From: CAG-791 sp963658695
GTDB taxonomy: Bacteria; Bacillota; Clostridia; Lachnospirales; Lachnospiraceae
Reading direction: 5' to 3'
DNA: 41,005 nt
NCBI GenBank assembly: GCA_963658695.1
Contig: CAVKRN010000014.1
Span: 1-41,005, forward strand
How positions within the stretch are numbered: position 1 is the first letter of the stretch; each line of letters opens with the position of its first letter. A program made the position numbers and the translations under genes. Of this stretch, positions 39,870 through 41,005 are shown one piece after another. The notes under the pieces are model-generated. The model was not told where the DNA came from, did no database searches, and worked only from the letters and a program-made list of their open reading frames with translations.

Positions 39870-40931
39870 ATGAATAAACGAATTGTTCTTACCGGCGGGG
39901 GCACCGCCGGACACTGCACACCGAATCTTGCTCTGATCCCTTACCTTCAGAAGGCCGGATACGAGATTGCCTATATCGGATCTATCACCGGTATCGAGCG
40001 TAAACTGATTGCCGACTATGACATTCCCTATGAGGCCATCGAGACCGGTAAGCTTCGCCGTTATTTTGATCCGAAGAATTTCACGGATCCATTCCGCGTA
40101 ATGCGGGGTTATCGCGAGGCACACCGTTTTCTGAAGGAATTTGCGCCGCAGGTGGTGTTCTCAAAGGGTGGCTACGTCGGCGTGCCTGTCGTTCATGCAG
40201 CGCACTCTCTGCACATTCCCTGCATTATTCATGAATCGGACATGACCCCCGGCCTTGCCAATAAGCTGTGCGTACCATTTGCATCCAGAATTTGCTGCAA
40301 TTTTCCGGAGACCATGCAGAATTTGCCGGATACAAAGGCGATTCTGACCGGAACCCCGATTCGGGACGAGCTGTTTCACGGCGACCGTCGGCGCGGACTT
40401 GATTTATGTGGTTTCGATGAGCAAAAGCCCGTTCTTATGGTGGTGGGCGGTTCTCTGGGTGCCGCGTCGGTCAACAAAACGGTGCGTGACAACCTGGATG
40501 CGCTTTTGGAGCGATTCCAGATTGTACATCTGTGCGGCAAGGATAAGGTTGACAATCTGCTTCTGACCCGTCCCGGCTATCGTCAGTTTGAATACGTAAA
40601 GGACGACATGAAGGACCTGTATGCCATGGCAGACGTCGTTCTCTCACGGGCGGGTGCCAACGCGATTTGTGAACTGCTGGCACTGAAGAAGCCAAACCTC
40701 CTGGTTCCTCTCCCCACCGGTCGCGGAGATCAGAAACTCAATGCCGCATCCTTTGAGACGCAGGGCTACAGCATCGTTGTACAGGACGACGATCTTCCGG
40801 ATGTTATTTTGCCCAAGTTGGACGAGCTTATGGAAAATCGTGCGCAGTATATTGCAGCAATGGAGACAAGCTCCCAGAGCAGCTCCAGCGATCTCATCCT
40901 GTCCCTGATCGAGCAAGAGGTCAATCGTTAG
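39870..40931 (+). CDS. murG: UDP-GlcNAc transferase MurG
   Basis: Transfers GlcNAc to lipid I to form lipid II at the inner membrane face. The 353 residues begin MNKRIVLTGGGTAGHCTPNLAL, whose core GGGTAGH binds the lipid substrate. Other features are FSKGGYVGVPVVHAA, IIHESDMTPGLANK, the second glycine motif VVGGSLGA and SRAGANAICELLALKKPNLLVPLP with the UDP-binding E and R/GD residues. The start is ATG 39870; the longer open frame overlaps the TSCPD gene and is rejected. It stands outside the division/cell-wall cluster, so it may be a relocated or second copy. Confidence 0.93.
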   Translation: MNKRIVLTGGGTAGHCTPNLALIPYLQKAGYEIAYIGSITGIERKLIADYDIPYEAIETGKLRRYFDPKNFTDPFRVMRGYREAHRFLKEFAPQVVFSKGGYVGVPVVHAAHSLHIPCIIHESDMTPGLANKLCVPFASRICCNFPETMQNLPDTKAILTGTPIRDELFHGDRRRGLDLCGFDEQKPVLMVVGGSLGAASVNKTVRDNLDALLERFQIVHLCGKDKVDNLLLTRPGYRQFEYVKDDMKDLYAMADVVLSRAGANAICELLALKKPNLLVPLPTGRGDQKLNAASFETQGYSIVVQDDDLPDVILPKLDELMENRAQYIAAMETSSQSSSSDLILSLIEQEVNR

Positions 40932-40987
40932 TACATCGTTTGCAAAATAACTAGTACATCGATTTTTAAATAACTAGCCTAATTAAC
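40929..40987 (+). repeat. 23-bp tandem repeat after murG
   Basis: TAGTACATCGTTTGCAAAAT.. (40929-40951) is followed directly by TAGTACATCGATTTTTAAAT.. (40952-40974), both ending AAC, with 19 of 23 bases identical. A truncated third unit TAGCCTAATTAAC follows. The first copy begins within the murG stop codon. The array may continue beyond the nearby window edge at 41005. Confidence 0.7.
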
Positions 40988-41005
40988 TGGCCCTTTTTCC
41001 TGATT

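Overview
This 41-kb window looks like a chromosomal segment of an anaerobic Firmicute, most likely a Lachnospiraceae-type Clostridium relative. I judge this from the gene content: a sufCBDSU operon with an Rrf2-type regulator, ATP-dependent PEP carboxykinase, split transketolase genes, an orphan MsmK/UgpC-type sugar ATPase, a flavodiiron protein, a RicT/PSP1 protein, and strong Shine-Dalgarno sites with several TTG starts. It is gene-dense and mostly housekeeping. I see no transposase, integrase, phage gene or CRISPR array. Almost all genes lie on the minus strand. The exceptions are a tRNA-Lys with the gene after it, a tadA / SRP RNA / radical SAM block, and a TSCPD-protein / murG pair at the right end.

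Layout, left to right. 1-3.7 kb: a TPR protein with a Glu-rich 9-residue repeat that runs off the left edge, then rsmA and tatD. 3.7-6.2 kb: tRNA-Lys(CTT), a strongly structured intergenic element, a gene that appears to be a radical SAM protein stripped of its cluster cysteines, a TetR regulator, and a second diverged copy of the structured element. 6.2-11.7 kb: the complete iron-sulfur assembly operon, transcribed iscR-like, sufC, sufB, sufD, sufS, sufU. 11.9-13.7 kb: tadA, the large-type SRP RNA and a PflA-like radical SAM protein. 13.7-17.6 kb: a CdaR/PucR regulator, the UgpC/MsmK ATPase, a YesL-like membrane protein and a small secreted protein. 17.6-26 kb: araB, araD, tktA, tktB, rpe, map and metG. 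This links L-ribulose catabolism to the non-oxidative pentose phosphate pathway and ends in N-terminal methionine processing and Met-tRNA synthesis. 26-27.6 kb: a membrane-anchored Mrr-type nuclease and a phosphatase that is probably read from a leaderless mRNA. 27.6-39.3 kb: pckA under a Rex-like operator, a pyk-gmk-holB-ricT-trmN6-rsmI run, fprA, pgeF and pgi. 39.5-41 kb: a TSCPD protein, murG and a short tandem repeat.

The least explained parts lie between genes: a 146-bp four-way-junction candidate RNA after tRNA-Lys, with a diverged copy 2 kb away that carries compensatory base changes; a three-way junction in the metG leader; and a folded segment between the divergent pgi and TSCPD promoters. 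Together with the apparent radical SAM pseudoenzyme, these are the best candidates for something undescribed. All calls were made by reading the sequence; no database search or folding program was run.
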